64,000 nucleotides of DNA from Dehalococcoides mccartyi. Its GTDB lineage: Bacteria; Chloroflexota; Dehalococcoidia; Dehalococcoidales; Dehalococcoidaceae. The notes beneath the pieces are model-generated. The model was not told where the DNA came from. It did no database searches and worked only from the letters and a program-made list of their open reading frames with translations. The stretch is taken from the NCBI RefSeq assembly GCF_001889305.1, contig NZ_CP013074.1, positions 372,001 to 436,000 on the forward strand. The letters are read 5' to 3'. The translations under genes and the position numbers were made by a program. Positions 7,883-17,644 of this stretch are shown piece after piece. Position 1 is the stretch's first letter; each line of letters starts with the position of its first letter.

Positions 7883-8113
7883 ATGGAAGACCTGAATGTT
7901 TCTGCTCTGGATTTTGTCAGTTTCTGTCACCGCCGCTGCGGGCAGGAATGGCCTGAACTTTATGATGAAATGTGCCGGGTAGCCGGGAGACGGCTCTACC
8001 GGGGAATGGGTTATTACGAACTGAATAACTTGGGCATTCCGCTGGACCTGGCTAATCTGGACAGTACGCTGGCGCTGGTAGACCAATATAAATCAAACCA
8101 GAAGTGTTCTTAG
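7883..8113 (+). CDS. Small hypothetical protein
   Basis: This 76-residue protein starts at ATG 7883. An ATG at 7871 overlaps the -10 box and is less likely. The sequence (LDFVSFCHRRCGQEWPELYDEMCRVAGRRLYRGMGYYELNNLGI) is mostly helical, with scattered Cys and aromatic residues. It has no family I recognise and no membrane segment. It has its own likely promoter and a strong terminator, so it is probably a real single-gene unit. Confidence 0.55.
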   Translation: MEDLNVSALDFVSFCHRRCGQEWPELYDEMCRVAGRRLYRGMGYYELNNLGIPLDLANLDSTLALVDQYKSNQKCS

Positions 8114-8142
8114 CGGCACTTTATATCAAGCGTTATCCGCAG

Positions 8143-8170
8143 GCACGGAAGTACTACTTCCGTGCTTTTT
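8143..8170 (+). terminator. Intrinsic terminator
   Basis: GCACGGAAGT pairs with ACTTCCGTGC over a three-base loop, followed by TTTTTGTTTT. It ends the small gene at 7883-8113 and insulates the protease gene. Confidence 0.88.
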
Positions 8171-8210
8171 GTTTTATGATTAGCACAGGATATTTTACAG
8201 GGAGACGTCT

Positions 8211-9344
8211 ATGACTTTAAGAATAAAAGTATTGCTGGGTACTATTTTGGCCATGGTCGGTTTGCTCAGTTCTTTTGCATTGGGTTATCTAAGCGGCGGA
8301 ACAGTCGTTTTGAACAGTGATGAGAACTTATCCAGTATTGTCACTGCCTGGCAGATTATCACTACCGAATATGTAGAGCCGGATATTATTGACCAGGCGG
8401 CTCTGGCTGAAGCAGCTATAAAGGGCATGATGGATGAACTTAATGACCCTCATTCCGTTTATCTGAATGCCGAAGATTATCAGGCCAGTATGGAGTATGA
8501 TGACGGGCGTTATGTAGGCATAGGTGCTACTGTTCAGATAGAAGACGGGGTGATTATCCTGATTCCTTACGAGGGTTCACCGGCAGCTTTGGCTGGTATA
8601 CAGGCCGGAGATATTTTACGGGAGGTTGACGGGCAGTCAGTTGCCGGGTTCAGCTTGGCAGACCTGTCCCCGCTGGTAAGGGGAGAGAAGGGAACAACGA
8701 TAACCTTGCTGGTGGAAAGAAATACCTCTGCCCAGTCGTTGCTGTTTGAAGTGACCCGTGATGAAATCCTGATTCCCAGTGTCACCTCCGAAATGATGGA
8801 CGATATCGCTTATATCCGTATCAGCCGCTTCAGCGAAAGGACCGATGAGGAACTGGAGCAGGTGCTTAAAAATCTGGGCAGTGCCGCAGGTATTGTGCTG
8901 GATTTACGGGGTAATCCCGGCGGTTTAGTAAGCTCGGTTATAAACGTAGCCAGCCGCTTTGTAAACAGCGGGGTGGTTTTGACTACTGTGGACAATGAAG
9001 GAAACTCCTCTGAGTATAGTGTAGTGCCTAAAACGGTAACTACCAGTTTGCCCATGGTAGTTTTGGTAGACCAGTACAGCGCCAGCGGCTCGGAAGCCCT
9101 TTCCGGTGCTTTGCAGGACTATGGACGGGCAACTATTGCGGGCAAGACTACTTATGGCAAGGGCAGTGTAAACCGTACTTTTGATGTGACCGATAACACT
9201 GGTATTTATCTGACTATAGGCCGCTGGTATACACCTAACGGGCGGATGATAGAGGGTCAGGGTATTACCCCGGATATAGAACTGGAACTAACCGGTGATG
9301 AAGCTATAAGCTGGGCGTTGGGTTTTCTGCATGGGGAAGCTTAA
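8211..9344 (+). CDS. C-terminal processing protease, S41 family, with PDZ domain
   Basis: This membrane-anchored serine protease clips exported proteins near their C-termini. Of its 377 residues, the first 30 form an N-terminal signal anchor. A helical region is followed by a PDZ domain over about 105-180 (YVGIGATV; SPAALAGIQAGDILREVDG). The S41 catalytic core comes next, with the nucleophile region YSASGSEALSG near residue 292 and the general-base Lys in GKTTYGKGSV at 315-320. The length is typical of CtpA. ATG 8211 follows AGGGAGA at good spacing. The gene is monocistronic. Confidence 0.92.
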   Translation: MTLRIKVLLGTILAMVGLLSSFALGYLSGGTVVLNSDENLSSIVTAWQIITTEYVEPDIIDQAALAEAAIKGMMDELNDPHSVYLNAEDYQASMEYDDGRYVGIGATVQIEDGVIILIPYEGSPAALAGIQAGDILREVDGQSVAGFSLADLSPLVRGEKGTTITLLVERNTSAQSLLFEVTRDEILIPSVTSEMMDDIAYIRISRFSERTDEELEQVLKNLGSAAGIVLDLRGNPGGLVSSVINVASRFVNSGVVLTTVDNEGNSSEYSVVPKTVTTSLPMVVLVDQYSASGSEALSGALQDYGRATIAGKTTYGKGSVNRTFDVTDNTGIYLTIGRWYTPNGRMIEGQGITPDIELELTGDEAISWALGFLHGEA

Positions 9345-9400
9345 ATAGTCTGAATACGAACGGCAAGATGAAGGCGAAGCTGACATAATGTTAGTTTGTG

Positions 9401-9429
9401 TTGACCATTCAAAGCTAATAGCATATAAT
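9401..9429 (+). promoter_or_regulatory. pheST promoter
   Basis: TTGACC and TATAAT are separated by exactly 17 bases, 31 bases before the pheS ATG. This is one of the best sigma-70-type matches in the window. Confidence 0.72.
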
Positions 9430-9460
9430 TTTTATAAAAATTTTGATGTGAAGCTGGGCT

Positions 9461-10501
9461 ATGGAAGAAATTAAAAATATCACCGAAATTACCCGAAGTG
9501 CCCTTGCCGAACTGGAAGCCATAACGGAACTTAAAGACCTTGAAGCGTGGCGTGTCCGGTATCTGGGCAAGAAAAGCCTGCTGACCGGGGCACTCCGAAA
9601 TCTGGCCAGTTTGCCCATAGAAGAACGCAAAGCGGCCGGAGCAGCAGCCAATGAAGCCAAGACCGCGCTCGAAGCTGCTTTTTCAGAGAAAGAGCAGCTA
9701 TCTAAAGAAAAACAGTTTGCCAGCCGCAGTGAGGGGCTGGATATTACTTTGCCCGGCAGACCCTGGCCTATCGGCCGGATACACCCCTTGACCCAGGTTA
9801 CCAATGAGGTTACCAGTATTTTCGCTACTTTGGGTTTTTCCGTACTGGAAGGACCGGAAATAGAAGATGACTATCATAATTTTGAGGCTCTTAATATTCC
9901 GGAAGACCACCCTGCCAGAGAAAATATGCAGACCTTCTGGATAGACCGGCCTAATGAAGACGGCAGGCTGGATACTTTGCTTCGCACCCATACCTCTCCC
10001 ATGCAGGTGCGCTATATGGAGAAAAACAAACCTCCCATACGGATAGTAGTTCCGGGCAAGGTTTACAGGTATGAAGCTACCGATGCCACTCATATACCAA
10101 TGTTTACCCAGGTGGAAGGGCTGGTGGTGGACGAAGGCATTTCCATGGCTCACCTAAAAGGCACTTTGATGGAGTTTTGCCGCCGCTTTTTCGGGGCTAA
10201 CCGCAAGGTGCGTTTCCGCTGTGACTACTTCCCCTTTGTAGAGCCGGGCGTGGAGGTAGCGGTAAGCTGTACCTGCGGGGGCAAAAAAGAATGCAGCGTC
10301 TGCCATGGCTCCGGCTGGCTGGAAATACTGGGGGCGGGCATGGTACACCCCAGGGTGCTGGAGAGGGTAGGTATAGATTCGGAAAAATATACCGGCTTTG
10401 CTTTTGGCATGGGGCTGGAAAGATTGCCCATGCTGAGATACGGGATTGATGATATCCGTCTGTTCTACTCTAACGATACTAGATTCTTGAGGCAGTTTTA
10501 A
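9461..10501 (+). CDS. pheS: Phenylalanyl-tRNA synthetase alpha subunit
   Basis: PheS is the catalytic subunit of the alpha2beta2 enzyme that charges tRNA-Phe. The 346 residues begin with the coiled-coil arm (residues 1-90). The class II core follows: motif 2 around [21 protein letters not shown] and motif 3 in [19 protein letters not shown] Cys4 knuckle ([17 protein letters not shown]) is inserted near residue 270, as in a subset of bacterial PheS proteins. The gene is one base from pheT. No T-box signature is visible in the leader, so control is probably at the promoter. Confidence 0.97.
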   Translation: MEEIKNITEITRSALAELEAITELKDLEAWRVRYLGKKSLLTGALRNLASLPIEERKAAGAAANEAKTALEAAFSEKEQLSKEKQFASRSEGLDITLPGRPWPIGRIHPLTQVTNEVTSIFATLGFSVLEGPEIEDDYHNFEALNIPEDHPARENMQTFWIDRPNEDGRLDTLLRTHTSPMQVRYMEKNKPPIRIVVPGKVYRYEATDATHIPMFTQVEGLVVDEGISMAHLKGTLMEFCRRFFGANRKVRFRCDYFPFVEPGVEVAVSCTCGGKKECSVCHGSGWLEILGAGMVHPRVLERVGIDSEKYTGFAFGMGLERLPMLRYGIDDIRLFYSNDTRFLRQF

Positions 10502-10502
10502 T

Positions 10503-12932
10503 ATGAAAATACCTTTGAAGTGGCTTAAAGAATATCTTCCCGCGGATATGACGCCTGCCGAGCTGGCCGAACGGATGACTATGGCTGGTACTGAAGTTAC
10601 AGTACTGAATTCCCATAAAGACAAATGGCCGAACGTATATGTAGGCCAGATAATGGAAGTAAACCGCCACCCCAATGCCGACCGTCTGGTATTGGTTAAG
10701 GTGGATTGGGGGCAGGGGCAGGAAACAGTGGTTACCGGCGCACCTAACTGCAAAGCCGGTGACAAGGTCGTTTTTGCCCGTACCGGGGCAGTCCTGATAG
10801 ATGGCCACAACGGCAAAGAAATGGTACTTAAGCCGGCTGTTTTGCGGGGGGTGGAATCCTGCGGAATGGTTTGTTCCGAAAGGGAATTGGGACTGTCTGA
10901 CGAGCATGAGGGTATTTTGATACTGCCGGCGGATGCTCCGGCGGGTATGCTGGCCAGCGAATATCTGGGTGAGATAATACTTGACCTTGAGCTTACACCT
11001 AACCGGGGTGATTTGATGTGTGTAACCGGTGTGGCCAGAGAACTGGGCGCTTTAATAGACCGTTTGCCTTCTATCAGCACCCCGGATTTCAAGGCCACCG
11101 GTAAGGATATCAAGGACAAAATAAATATAGAGATAAAAAACACTAAACTCTGCACCCGTTATACCGCCAGCCTGATAGAGGGAATAAAAATCGGCGAATC
11201 ACCGGACTGGCTTAAAGAGCGGCTGATTGCCTGCGGTATGCGCCCTATAAACAACGTGGTAGATGCTGCCAATTACGTTATGCTGGAATTCGGCCAGCCC
11301 CTGCACTCCTTTGATTATGACCAGATTAAGTCAAAACACATTATCGTCCGCCCCGCAGCGGAGGGTGAGGTTTTAACCACTCTGGACGGGGTTGAACGCA
11401 AACTCAGCCCGGATATGCTCCTTATTACCGAACCGGACAGGATAATTGCCCTGGCCGGGGTAATGGGCGGTGAAAATACCGAGGTAACTGAAAAGACTGT
11501 AAATATACTGCTGGAGTCGGCCACCTTTGACAAACAAAGTATTCGCCGTACCGCCAGAGCTTTAAAACTTCAGAGTGAGGCTTCAGCCCGTTTTGAAAAG
11601 GGGCTTAGCTTTGAACTTGCGCCTATTGCCCTGAAACGTGCCACTCAGCTAATACTGGAAATAGCTGGCGGACAGGCGGCTTCGGGATTTATAGATGTTA
11701 TGCCGGTTAATAAAGAGAAGAAGAGCATTGTGCTTTCACTGTCAAAGGTTAATCAGGTATTGGGATATGATAGAGAACAGCCTGATACTCATAAAATAGC
11801 CAAAAGGCTGGGCTTTGTCTGGATACCCGAATATATCCCCGGTATGGAAGAATTCGGTTATGGCTCAACTGATGACAAGGTGCGCATTTATCCGGGATAC
11901 TGGCGGATGGACATCGAAACCGATATTGATATGATTGAAGAAGTAGCCAGAATAGCCGGCTATGATACAATACCCAGCCTGTCTCTTGATAAGGCTATTC
12001 CCAAAATAGAAATTCCCCCCCTGCCCGGAATGAAACGTTTTCTAAGGCAGATACTTTCGGGGTACGGTTTTCAGGAGCTCATTTCATACTCATTCACCAG
12101 CCGCGAAATGCTTTCGCGTGTTTCTTTAGAGGCTGAGTCCGAATGTCTGGCTATCAGCAACCCCATGAGCAGTGAGCAGGAGGTTATGCGCACTAGTTTG
12201 CGTCCCAGCCTGTATGCTTCTTTAGCGGCAAACCGCCGTTTTGAAAAAGATGGCCTCAGGCTTTACGAGCTTGGGCGTGTATATCTGCCGAAAGAGAATA
12301 ATAAACAGGAAGAACCCGAAATGCTGTGTGCCGTTTTAGCGGGCAGTTCATCTGAATCATGGTGGCAGAGAAATACCTCCAACTTTGATTTTTTTGATGT
12401 TAAAGGCATTGTGGAAGCAATAATTAGCCGTTTGGGACTTTCGGCTGATTTTGTTATATCTGACGAACCGGGTTTAACCCGCGGGTATCAGGCAAGCGTT
12501 CGGGTTGGAGATATGCCGGTGGGTGTACTGGGGCAGGTGAATCCCCAGATTACGGATAAATTTGACTTAACAGAACCGGTATATATGTTTGAAATTAACC
12601 TGTCAAAGCTTGTGACCAGGGCCACGGCTCGCCGCAAATTCAGCCCGATCAATCGTTTTCCGGCAGTTGAACGTGATTTGGCTTTGGTGATTGACAGAAG
12701 CATTACCAATCTGCAGGTTATTAATATAATTTCCGAATATGATCTGGTAAAAAATGTAGAACTGTTCGATATGTACCAGGGTAAACAGGTAGCTGAAAAT
12801 AAAAAATCACTGGCTTACCATCTTGTCTTCCAGTCAGATACCCACACGCTGAAAGATGCGGAAGTGGATGGGGTAATGAGCCAGATACTTAGACGGCTGA
12901 ATACTGAAACCGGAGCAGTTTTGCGTTCCTGA
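10503..12932 (+). CDS. pheT: Phenylalanyl-tRNA synthetase beta subunit
   Basis: PheT carries the editing and tRNA-binding functions of the PheRS heterotetramer. The 809 residues have the standard order: an N-terminal strand region, an EMAP/tRNA-binding fold at about 40-150 (VYVGQIMEVNRHPNADRL), the B3/4 editing domain, the B5 domain, a pseudo-catalytic core, and a C-terminal FDX-ACB domain (INRFPAVERDLALVIDR). The length is normal. The spacing behind pheS implies translational coupling, and a strong terminator follows. Confidence 0.97.
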   Translation: MKIPLKWLKEYLPADMTPAELAERMTMAGTEVTVLNSHKDKWPNVYVGQIMEVNRHPNADRLVLVKVDWGQGQETVVTGAPNCKAGDKVVFARTGAVLIDGHNGKEMVLKPAVLRGVESCGMVCSERELGLSDEHEGILILPADAPAGMLASEYLGEIILDLELTPNRGDLMCVTGVARELGALIDRLPSISTPDFKATGKDIKDKINIEIKNTKLCTRYTASLIEGIKIGESPDWLKERLIACGMRPINNVVDAANYVMLEFGQPLHSFDYDQIKSKHIIVRPAAEGEVLTTLDGVERKLSPDMLLITEPDRIIALAGVMGGENTEVTEKTVNILLESATFDKQSIRRTARALKLQSEASARFEKGLSFELAPIALKRATQLILEIAGGQAASGFIDVMPVNKEKKSIVLSLSKVNQVLGYDREQPDTHKIAKRLGFVWIPEYIPGMEEFGYGSTDDKVRIYPGYWRMDIETDIDMIEEVARIAGYDTIPSLSLDKAIPKIEIPPLPGMKRFLRQILSGYGFQELISYSFTSREMLSRVSLEAESECLAISNPMSSEQEVMRTSLRPSLYASLAANRRFEKDGLRLYELGRVYLPKENNKQEEPEMLCAVLAGSSSESWWQRNTSNFDFFDVKGIVEAIISRLGLSADFVISDEPGLTRGYQASVRVGDMPVGVLGQVNPQITDKFDLTEPVYMFEINLSKLVTRATARRKFSPINRFPAVERDLALVIDRSITNLQVINIISEYDLVKNVELFDMYQGKQVAENKKSLAYHLVFQSDTHTLKDAEVDGVMSQILRRLNTETGAVLRS

Positions 12933-12951
12933 GGGTGTTTGTCTGTATATT

Positions 12952-12979
12952 AAAAGGGGCTTTTTAAAAAGCCCCTTTT
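12952..12979 (+). terminator. pheST terminator
   Basis: AAAAGGGGCTTTTT pairs with AAAAAGCCCCTTTT, followed by a G-interrupted T run. It lies 20 bases after pheT. Confidence 0.88.
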
Positions 12980-13022
12980 GGTTTTTTAAGCCTGAATAAG
13001 GTATTATAAGTACGGAGGAAAA

Positions 13023-13658
13023 ATGTTAAGCGATAGTTCAAAGAAAATTAAAAAAGAAGTTGAAGCCATAAACTCTGACTTTAAGACGATAGTGGGTTGT
13101 GGCGAGTCAAAATGCCCTAAACTGAAAAGATTGAAACTGGCAAGTACCCCGGATATTACCCTGACGGTTATGATAGAAATACCCAAGGGTAGCCGAAATA
13201 AATATGAATATGATAAAGAACGCAAGATAATCAAGTTTGACCGCATGCTTTTCTCGGCTGTTCATTATCCCAGTGATTACGGTTTTATCGTAGATACTTT
13301 GGCCGAAGACGGTGATCCCCTTGATGCCTTGGTTTTAGTTTGGGAACCTACTTTCCCCGGCTGCATGATAGAAACCAAGCCGGTAGGTCTTTTTAAAATG
13401 TATGATGAAAAAGGCCCTGACGCAAAGCTGCTCTGCGTGCCTATCGGAGACCCGCACTTTAACTTTATCCGTGACCTTTCGGATGTCCCGCCCCATCTGC
13501 TGAAGGAAATATTCCATTTCTTTAATATCTATAAAGAGCTGGAATCAAAGAAAACGGGCGTAGAAGGCTGGGAGGACCGGGAGTCAGCCATTAAGACTTA
13601 CTGGGAGTCTCACCAGAGATATCTGGATGCACTTAAAGACAAGAAAAAAGAGAAATAA
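13023..13658 (+). CDS. ppa: Inorganic pyrophosphatase, family I, with N-terminal extension
   Basis: This enzyme hydrolyses pyrophosphate, pulling biosynthetic reactions forward. The family I signature EDGDPLDALVL is present near residue 98, together with IEIPKGSRNKYEYD and HYPSDYGFI. At 211 residues it is about 35 longer than the usual 175. The extra part is a charged N-terminus with two Cys (CGESKCPKLKR). ATG 13023 is preceded by GGAGG at good spacing, which supports the extension being translated. A plausible promoter (TTGGTT, 18 bases, TATTAT) sits just after the pheT terminator. Confidence 0.95.
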   Translation: MLSDSSKKIKKEVEAINSDFKTIVGCGESKCPKLKRLKLASTPDITLTVMIEIPKGSRNKYEYDKERKIIKFDRMLFSAVHYPSDYGFIVDTLAEDGDPLDALVLVWEPTFPGCMIETKPVGLFKMYDEKGPDAKLLCVPIGDPHFNFIRDLSDVPPHLLKEIFHFFNIYKELESKKTGVEGWEDRESAIKTYWESHQRYLDALKDKKKEK

Positions 13659-13661
13659 AAA

Positions 13662-13681
13662 AAGGGGCTTTTAAGCCCCTT
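13662..13681. terminator. Bidirectional terminator between ppa and proS
   Basis: AAGGGGCTT pairs with AAGCCCCTT over a two-base loop, with A-rich and T-rich flanks that serve both converging genes. Confidence 0.82.
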
Positions 13682-13723
13682 AAATTTTTATCTTTTGCCC
13701 AAATTCCTGATGGTAAAAGCCGG

Positions 13724-15433
13724 CTATAGGTTGCTCTCGGATTTGATGGTGGCGATTACCTTCTCCACTACATTATCCAGCGGAACCAGCTCGGATTCTT
13801 TGTTCCGGCGGAGCTTGAGTTCCACCCCGCCTTTATCCAGATTGCGGGGGCTTATAGTCAGCCTCAGAGGGATACCTAAGAGGTCTGCATCGTTAAATTT
13901 GACCCCGGCTGTAAGTTCGCGGTCATCAAACAGTACTTCCACCCCTTGGGCTTCCAGTTCGGCATACATCTTTTCAGCCGCCTGGCTGACTGCCGGTTTA
14001 TCCAGGAAAAGCCCGCAGATATATACCTGATACGGGGCAATAGGCATCGGCCAGATAATGCCTTTTTCGTCATGGTTTTGCTCTATAGCGGCGGCCAGCA
14101 GCCGTCCTACCCCCATGCCGTAGCACCCCATTATTATCGGGTGGCTGATGCCCTCGGCATCTGTGAAGTTTGCCCCGAAACGTTCTGAAAGGAATGTTCC
14201 CAGTTTAAAAATATGCCCCACTTCCACCCCCCGTTTGGAGGCAAAAGTGCCGTCACAGAAGGGGCAGGCAGCACCTTCGGCCGCCAGGGCAATATCCGCC
14301 ATTTTATCTGCCTTGAAATCCCGCCCGAAGTTGACGTTTTTCAGGTGAAAGCCGTCTTTGTTAGCCCCGGCTACAAAGTTAGAGCCGTTTTCAGCAGAGT
14401 CATCAGCCACTATCAGGCTATTTTTCAGCCCCACGGGTGATGCAAATCCGGCTGCTATCCCGGCGGCTTTTACTTCGCTGTCTTCCGCAAGACGCAAATC
14501 ATTGCACTTCAGCAGATTTTTCAGCTTTATTTCGTTTATATCCAAATCTCCCCGTATAACCGCCATCACAAACTTTCCGTCTGCCATGTAAAAGACTGCT
14601 TTGAGGGTATTTTCCGGTTTGAGCGAAAGAAAAGCGGCTACCTCTGAAATAGTCTTCTGGCCGGGGGTGGCTACTTCTTCTAAGTCTTTCGGGGGTTCTT
14701 TGGGCAGGGTTTTCTTTTTGAACACTGCTTTTTCGGCATTGGCGGCATAATTGCACTTCGGGCAGTAGATGATACTGTCTTCGCCGCTTTCGGCCACAAT
14801 CATAAATTCGTGTGAGGCCTTTCCGCCTATAGCTCCGCTGTCTGCATCTATTACCATAGATTCCAGACCACAGCGGCGGTATACGCTTTCATAGGCCTGT
14901 TTCATGGTCTGGTAGCTTTCGTCCAACCCTTCGGGGCTGGCATCAAAACTATACATATCTTTCATAATAAATTCGCGTACCCGTATCAATCCGCCGCGGG
15001 GGCGTGGCTCATCACGGAATTTGGTCTGTATCTGGTAAAGCCGCTGGGGCAGGTCACGGTAACTCTGGATATAGCGGCTGGCAAGGTCGGTTATGACCTC
15101 CTCGTGGGTAGGGCCAAGCACCAGATTACGGTCTTTGCGGTCTTTCAAATGGAAAAGGGTCTGCCCGAAGGGGGCTTCGCGTCCGCTTTGCTGCCATATT
15201 TCCACCGGCTGAAGTACCGGCATGGCCAGTTCCTGACAGCCTGATTTATTCATTTCCTGCCGGATAATGTTTTCAATTTTCTGTATAGACCGCCAGGCCA
15301 GAGGCATAAACGAATACACTCCGGCGGTCAGCTGGGCTATCATACCCGAACGCAGCAGCAGCTGGTGGCTTATAGTTTCGGCATCTGACGGGATTTCACG
15401 CTGGGTCTTGCCAAATAACCTGGAATAACGCAT
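13724..15433 (-). CDS. proS: Prolyl-tRNA synthetase (bacterial type with editing domain)
   Basis: ProS charges tRNA-Pro. The 569 residues show class II motif 1 (TAGVYSFMPLAWRSIQKIENI), motif 2 (TKFRDEPRPRGGLIRVREF) and motif 3 (GCYGMGVGRLLAAAIEQ). An INS/YbaK-like editing domain lies in the middle, and an anticodon-binding domain sits at the C-terminus (VEVLFDDRELTAGVKFNDADLLG). I start it at ATG 15433, eight bases after AAGGAG; an earlier in-frame codon would add 11 atypical residues. It is the last gene of the long minus-strand block that begins at rpsB, about 90 bases after ispG. Confidence 0.97.
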   Translation of the reverse strand: MRYSRLFGKTQREIPSDAETISHQLLLRSGMIAQLTAGVYSFMPLAWRSIQKIENIIRQEMNKSGCQELAMPVLQPVEIWQQSGREAPFGQTLFHLKDRKDRNLVLGPTHEEVITDLASRYIQSYRDLPQRLYQIQTKFRDEPRPRGGLIRVREFIMKDMYSFDASPEGLDESYQTMKQAYESVYRRCGLESMVIDADSGAIGGKASHEFMIVAESGEDSIIYCPKCNYAANAEKAVFKKKTLPKEPPKDLEEVATPGQKTISEVAAFLSLKPENTLKAVFYMADGKFVMAVIRGDLDINEIKLKNLLKCNDLRLAEDSEVKAAGIAAGFASPVGLKNSLIVADDSAENGSNFVAGANKDGFHLKNVNFGRDFKADKMADIALAAEGAACPFCDGTFASKRGVEVGHIFKLGTFLSERFGANFTDAEGISHPIIMGCYGMGVGRLLAAAIEQNHDEKGIIWPMPIAPYQVYICGLFLDKPAVSQAAEKMYAELEAQGVEVLFDDRELTAGVKFNDADLLGIPLRLTISPRNLDKGGVELKLRRNKESELVPLDNVVEKVIATIKSESNL

Positions 15434-15523
15434 ATTAAAAGCTCCTTGTAAATAACGGCTTGCCAAGAAGGATTATACCCTAAAATCATCTGCCAAAGAA
15501 GCCTGAAAGCGGGGGCGTATAAA

Positions 15524-16570
15524 CTACAGAGAAGCTATTTCCCGCAGCAGGGCATTTACCAGTTCATCTTCGGGAAAGGAGGCTATCTTTTCACCCTTGC
15601 GGAATAGCAGCCCCTGTCCTCTGCCGCAGGCTATGCCCAAATCAGCCTCTTTGGCTTCGCCGGGGCCGTTTACGGCACAGCCCATTACGGCCACCCGTAT
15701 AGGTTTGTCTACTTTGTTCAAGGCTTCCTGTACCCTGGCGGCAATACCCACAATATCCACTTCGGTCCGGGAGCAGGTGGGGCAGCTGACCAGCACCGGG
15801 CCGCGCTGCCTTAGGTTCAGGCTTTTCAGTATTTCATAAGCGGCAAATACTTCTTCCTGGGGTGGGGAGGTCAGGGAAACACGGATAGTATCCCCGATAC
15901 CCATATACAGCAAGTTGCCTATGCCCACCGCACTCCGCACCAGACCGGTTTTGGGGGTGCCTGTTTCGGTAATGCCCACGTGAAGCGGGTATGGTATAAG
16001 AGGGGCTATCTGGCGGTAGGCTTCAACAGTGGTAGGCACGTCAAAAGCCTTCAGTGAAACCTTAATCAGGCTGAAATCCAGGGCTTCCAGTATCTTTATG
16101 TGACCCATGGCGGCTTTGACCATCTTTTGGGCAGTGGTGAGCTCTGGGGGCAGGTCTTTGGGCAGGCTGCCGGCGTTTACCCCGATACGGATTGGGATTT
16201 CCCGTTCTTTTGCCGCCCTGACCACCGCTTTAACCCGTTCCGGGTCACCGATATTGCCGGGATTAAGCCTGAGGCCGTCTGCCCCGGCTGAGAGTGCTGC
16301 CAGTGCCAGGCGATAATCAAAATGAATATCCGCCACAATAGGTATTCTGACTTCTTTGCGGATAGATTTCAGGGCAGTGGCGGCTTCCATATCCGGTATA
16401 GCCAGCCGGATTATTTCACAGCCGCATTCTTCCAGCTCTTTTATCTGGGAAATTGTAGCCGGGATATTGCGGGTATCTGTTTTGGTCATGGACTGGACTG
16501 ATACCGGGGCATTCCCCCCTATAGTCACATTACCCAGCCGTATTTCAGTACTTTTACGCCGCATAATCAT
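15524..16570 (-). CDS. ispG: 4-hydroxy-3-methylbut-2-enyl diphosphate synthase
   Basis: IspG (GcpE) is the iron-sulfur enzyme that converts methylerythritol cyclodiphosphate to HMBPP, the sixth step of the MEP isoprenoid pathway. At 348 residues it is the compact bacterial form: an N-terminal TIM barrel (IGGNAPVSVQSMTKTDTRN) followed by the 4Fe-4S domain with Cys in SCPTCSRTEVD and GCAVNGPGEA. ATG 16570 follows GAGG; an in-frame ATG two codons later is also possible. It shares the operon with dxr, two genes upstream, so two MEP enzymes are co-expressed with uppS. Confidence 0.97.
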   Translation of the reverse strand: MIMRRKSTEIRLGNVTIGGNAPVSVQSMTKTDTRNIPATISQIKELEECGCEIIRLAIPDMEAATALKSIRKEVRIPIVADIHFDYRLALAALSAGADGLRLNPGNIGDPERVKAVVRAAKEREIPIRIGVNAGSLPKDLPPELTTAQKMVKAAMGHIKILEALDFSLIKVSLKAFDVPTTVEAYRQIAPLIPYPLHVGITETGTPKTGLVRSAVGIGNLLYMGIGDTIRVSLTSPPQEEVFAAYEILKSLNLRQRGPVLVSCPTCSRTEVDIVGIAARVQEALNKVDKPIRVAVMGCAVNGPGEAKEADLGIACGRGQGLLFRKGEKIASFPEDELVNALLREIASL

Positions 16571-16606
16571 ATTTTAAAAGCCTCTTCATAGAGAGTATAT
16601 CAGAAA

Positions 16607-17644
16607 CTAGCCTTGGATAATGCGTATAATATCCTGAAAGGTTACCGCCAGCATAAGCCCTATCAGCAGGAAAAACCCGGTCATATGGATAAGGTTTTCC
16701 ACTCTGGGAGAGATGCGTCTGCCGCCCCGTATCCACTCAATAAATACAAACAATATCCGTCCGCCGTCAAGGGCGGGCAGGGGCAGCAAATTGATAATAG
16801 CCAGATTCAGGCTGAGAAACGCTGTAAACTCCAGCAGAGGGCCAATCCCGGCACGTGCCACATCCCCAGTCATCTGGGCAAGACCCACCGGCCCGACTAC
16901 GTCAAAGGGTACACTGCCCATGATAAGGCCCAGTATGGAGTTTTTAAAAAGCACCAGGGTTTCAAAATTTTGCTGTATAGACAGGGGAATGGAATCCAGA
17001 ACAGACTCGCTTTCGCTTATTATCTGGTAGTCCAGAGTTTGCAGTGAAATACCCACCGGGCCTTCACCGGCCGGCGGCTGCCAGCGGGGAGACAAACTGA
17101 CAGTACTTTGGGTCTGGTCAGCATGGAGTATGGTTATTTCTATGGTTTGCCCCAGATTCAGCTGGGAAATACGGGAAAATTCGGAGGTGTTTCTTATTTC
17201 AGTGCCGTTTACACTCAAAATAGTATCACCCGCTACCAGCCCGGCTAAAGCGGCAGGTGAATCCGGCACTACTTCTTCCACGTTTACCCTACCCACCAGC
17301 ACGTCATGCGGCACCATCAGGGCAAAGGCAAACAGGACAATGGGTAAAACAGCGTTTACCAAAGCTCCGGCACTGAAAAAGAGCAGACGCTTACCGGCAC
17401 TTTTTGAGGAAAGGCCTTTATTATTTACGGGGTCGTCCTCTACTTTTACAAAACCGCCCAGCGGCAGCCAGTTAAGGCTGTACTCAGTCTGTCCGAATTT
17501 GCGGCCGAATATTTTAGGCGGATAGCCAAACCCGAATTCCTCCACCTTTACCCCTATAGCTTTGGCGGAAAAGAAATGGCCAAGCTCATGGGAGATAACT
17601 ACTATGGAAAATATAATCAGAAAAGAAACAATGGTTAACAGCAT
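16607..17644 (-). CDS. rseP: Site-2 zinc metalloprotease (RseP/RIP family)
   Basis: This intramembrane protease cleaves anti-sigma factors or signal-peptide remnants within the membrane. The HELGH zinc motif lies in the first membrane helix near residue 19. One PDZ domain follows at about 115-190 (PDSPAALAGLVAGDTILSVNG), and the second metal motif is in LLPLPALDGGRILF. The 345 residues contain a single PDZ domain, as in Gram-positive RasP-type proteins, not the two of E. coli RseP. The gene directly abuts dxr, the usual neighbour in bacteria. Confidence 0.94.
   Translation of the reverse strand: MLLTIVSFLIIFSIVVISHELGHFFSAKAIGVKVEEFGFGYPPKIFGRKFGQTEYSLNWLPLGGFVKVEDDPVNNKGLSSKSAGKRLLFFSAGALVNAVLPIVLFAFALMVPHDVLVGRVNVEEVVPDSPAALAGLVAGDTILSVNGTEIRNTSEFSRISQLNLGQTIEITILHADQTQSTVSLSPRWQPPAGEGPVGISLQTLDYQIISESESVLDSIPLSIQQNFETLVLFKNSILGLIMGSVPFDVVGPVGLAQMTGDVARAGIGPLLEFTAFLSLNLAIINLLPLPALDGGRILFVFIEWIRGGRRISPRVENLIHMTGFFLLIGLMLAVTFQDIIRIIQG

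Noticed and set aside
9345-9460. T-box riboswitch in front of pheS
   Set aside because: The leader from the consensus promoter is only about 25-30 bases and shows no T-box or specifier-loop signature.
10154-11155. 333-codon minus-strand open frame across the pheS-pheT junction
   Set aside because: It is antisense to two unmistakable synthetase genes and has low-complexity Ser/Pro/Thr composition typical of shadow frames.
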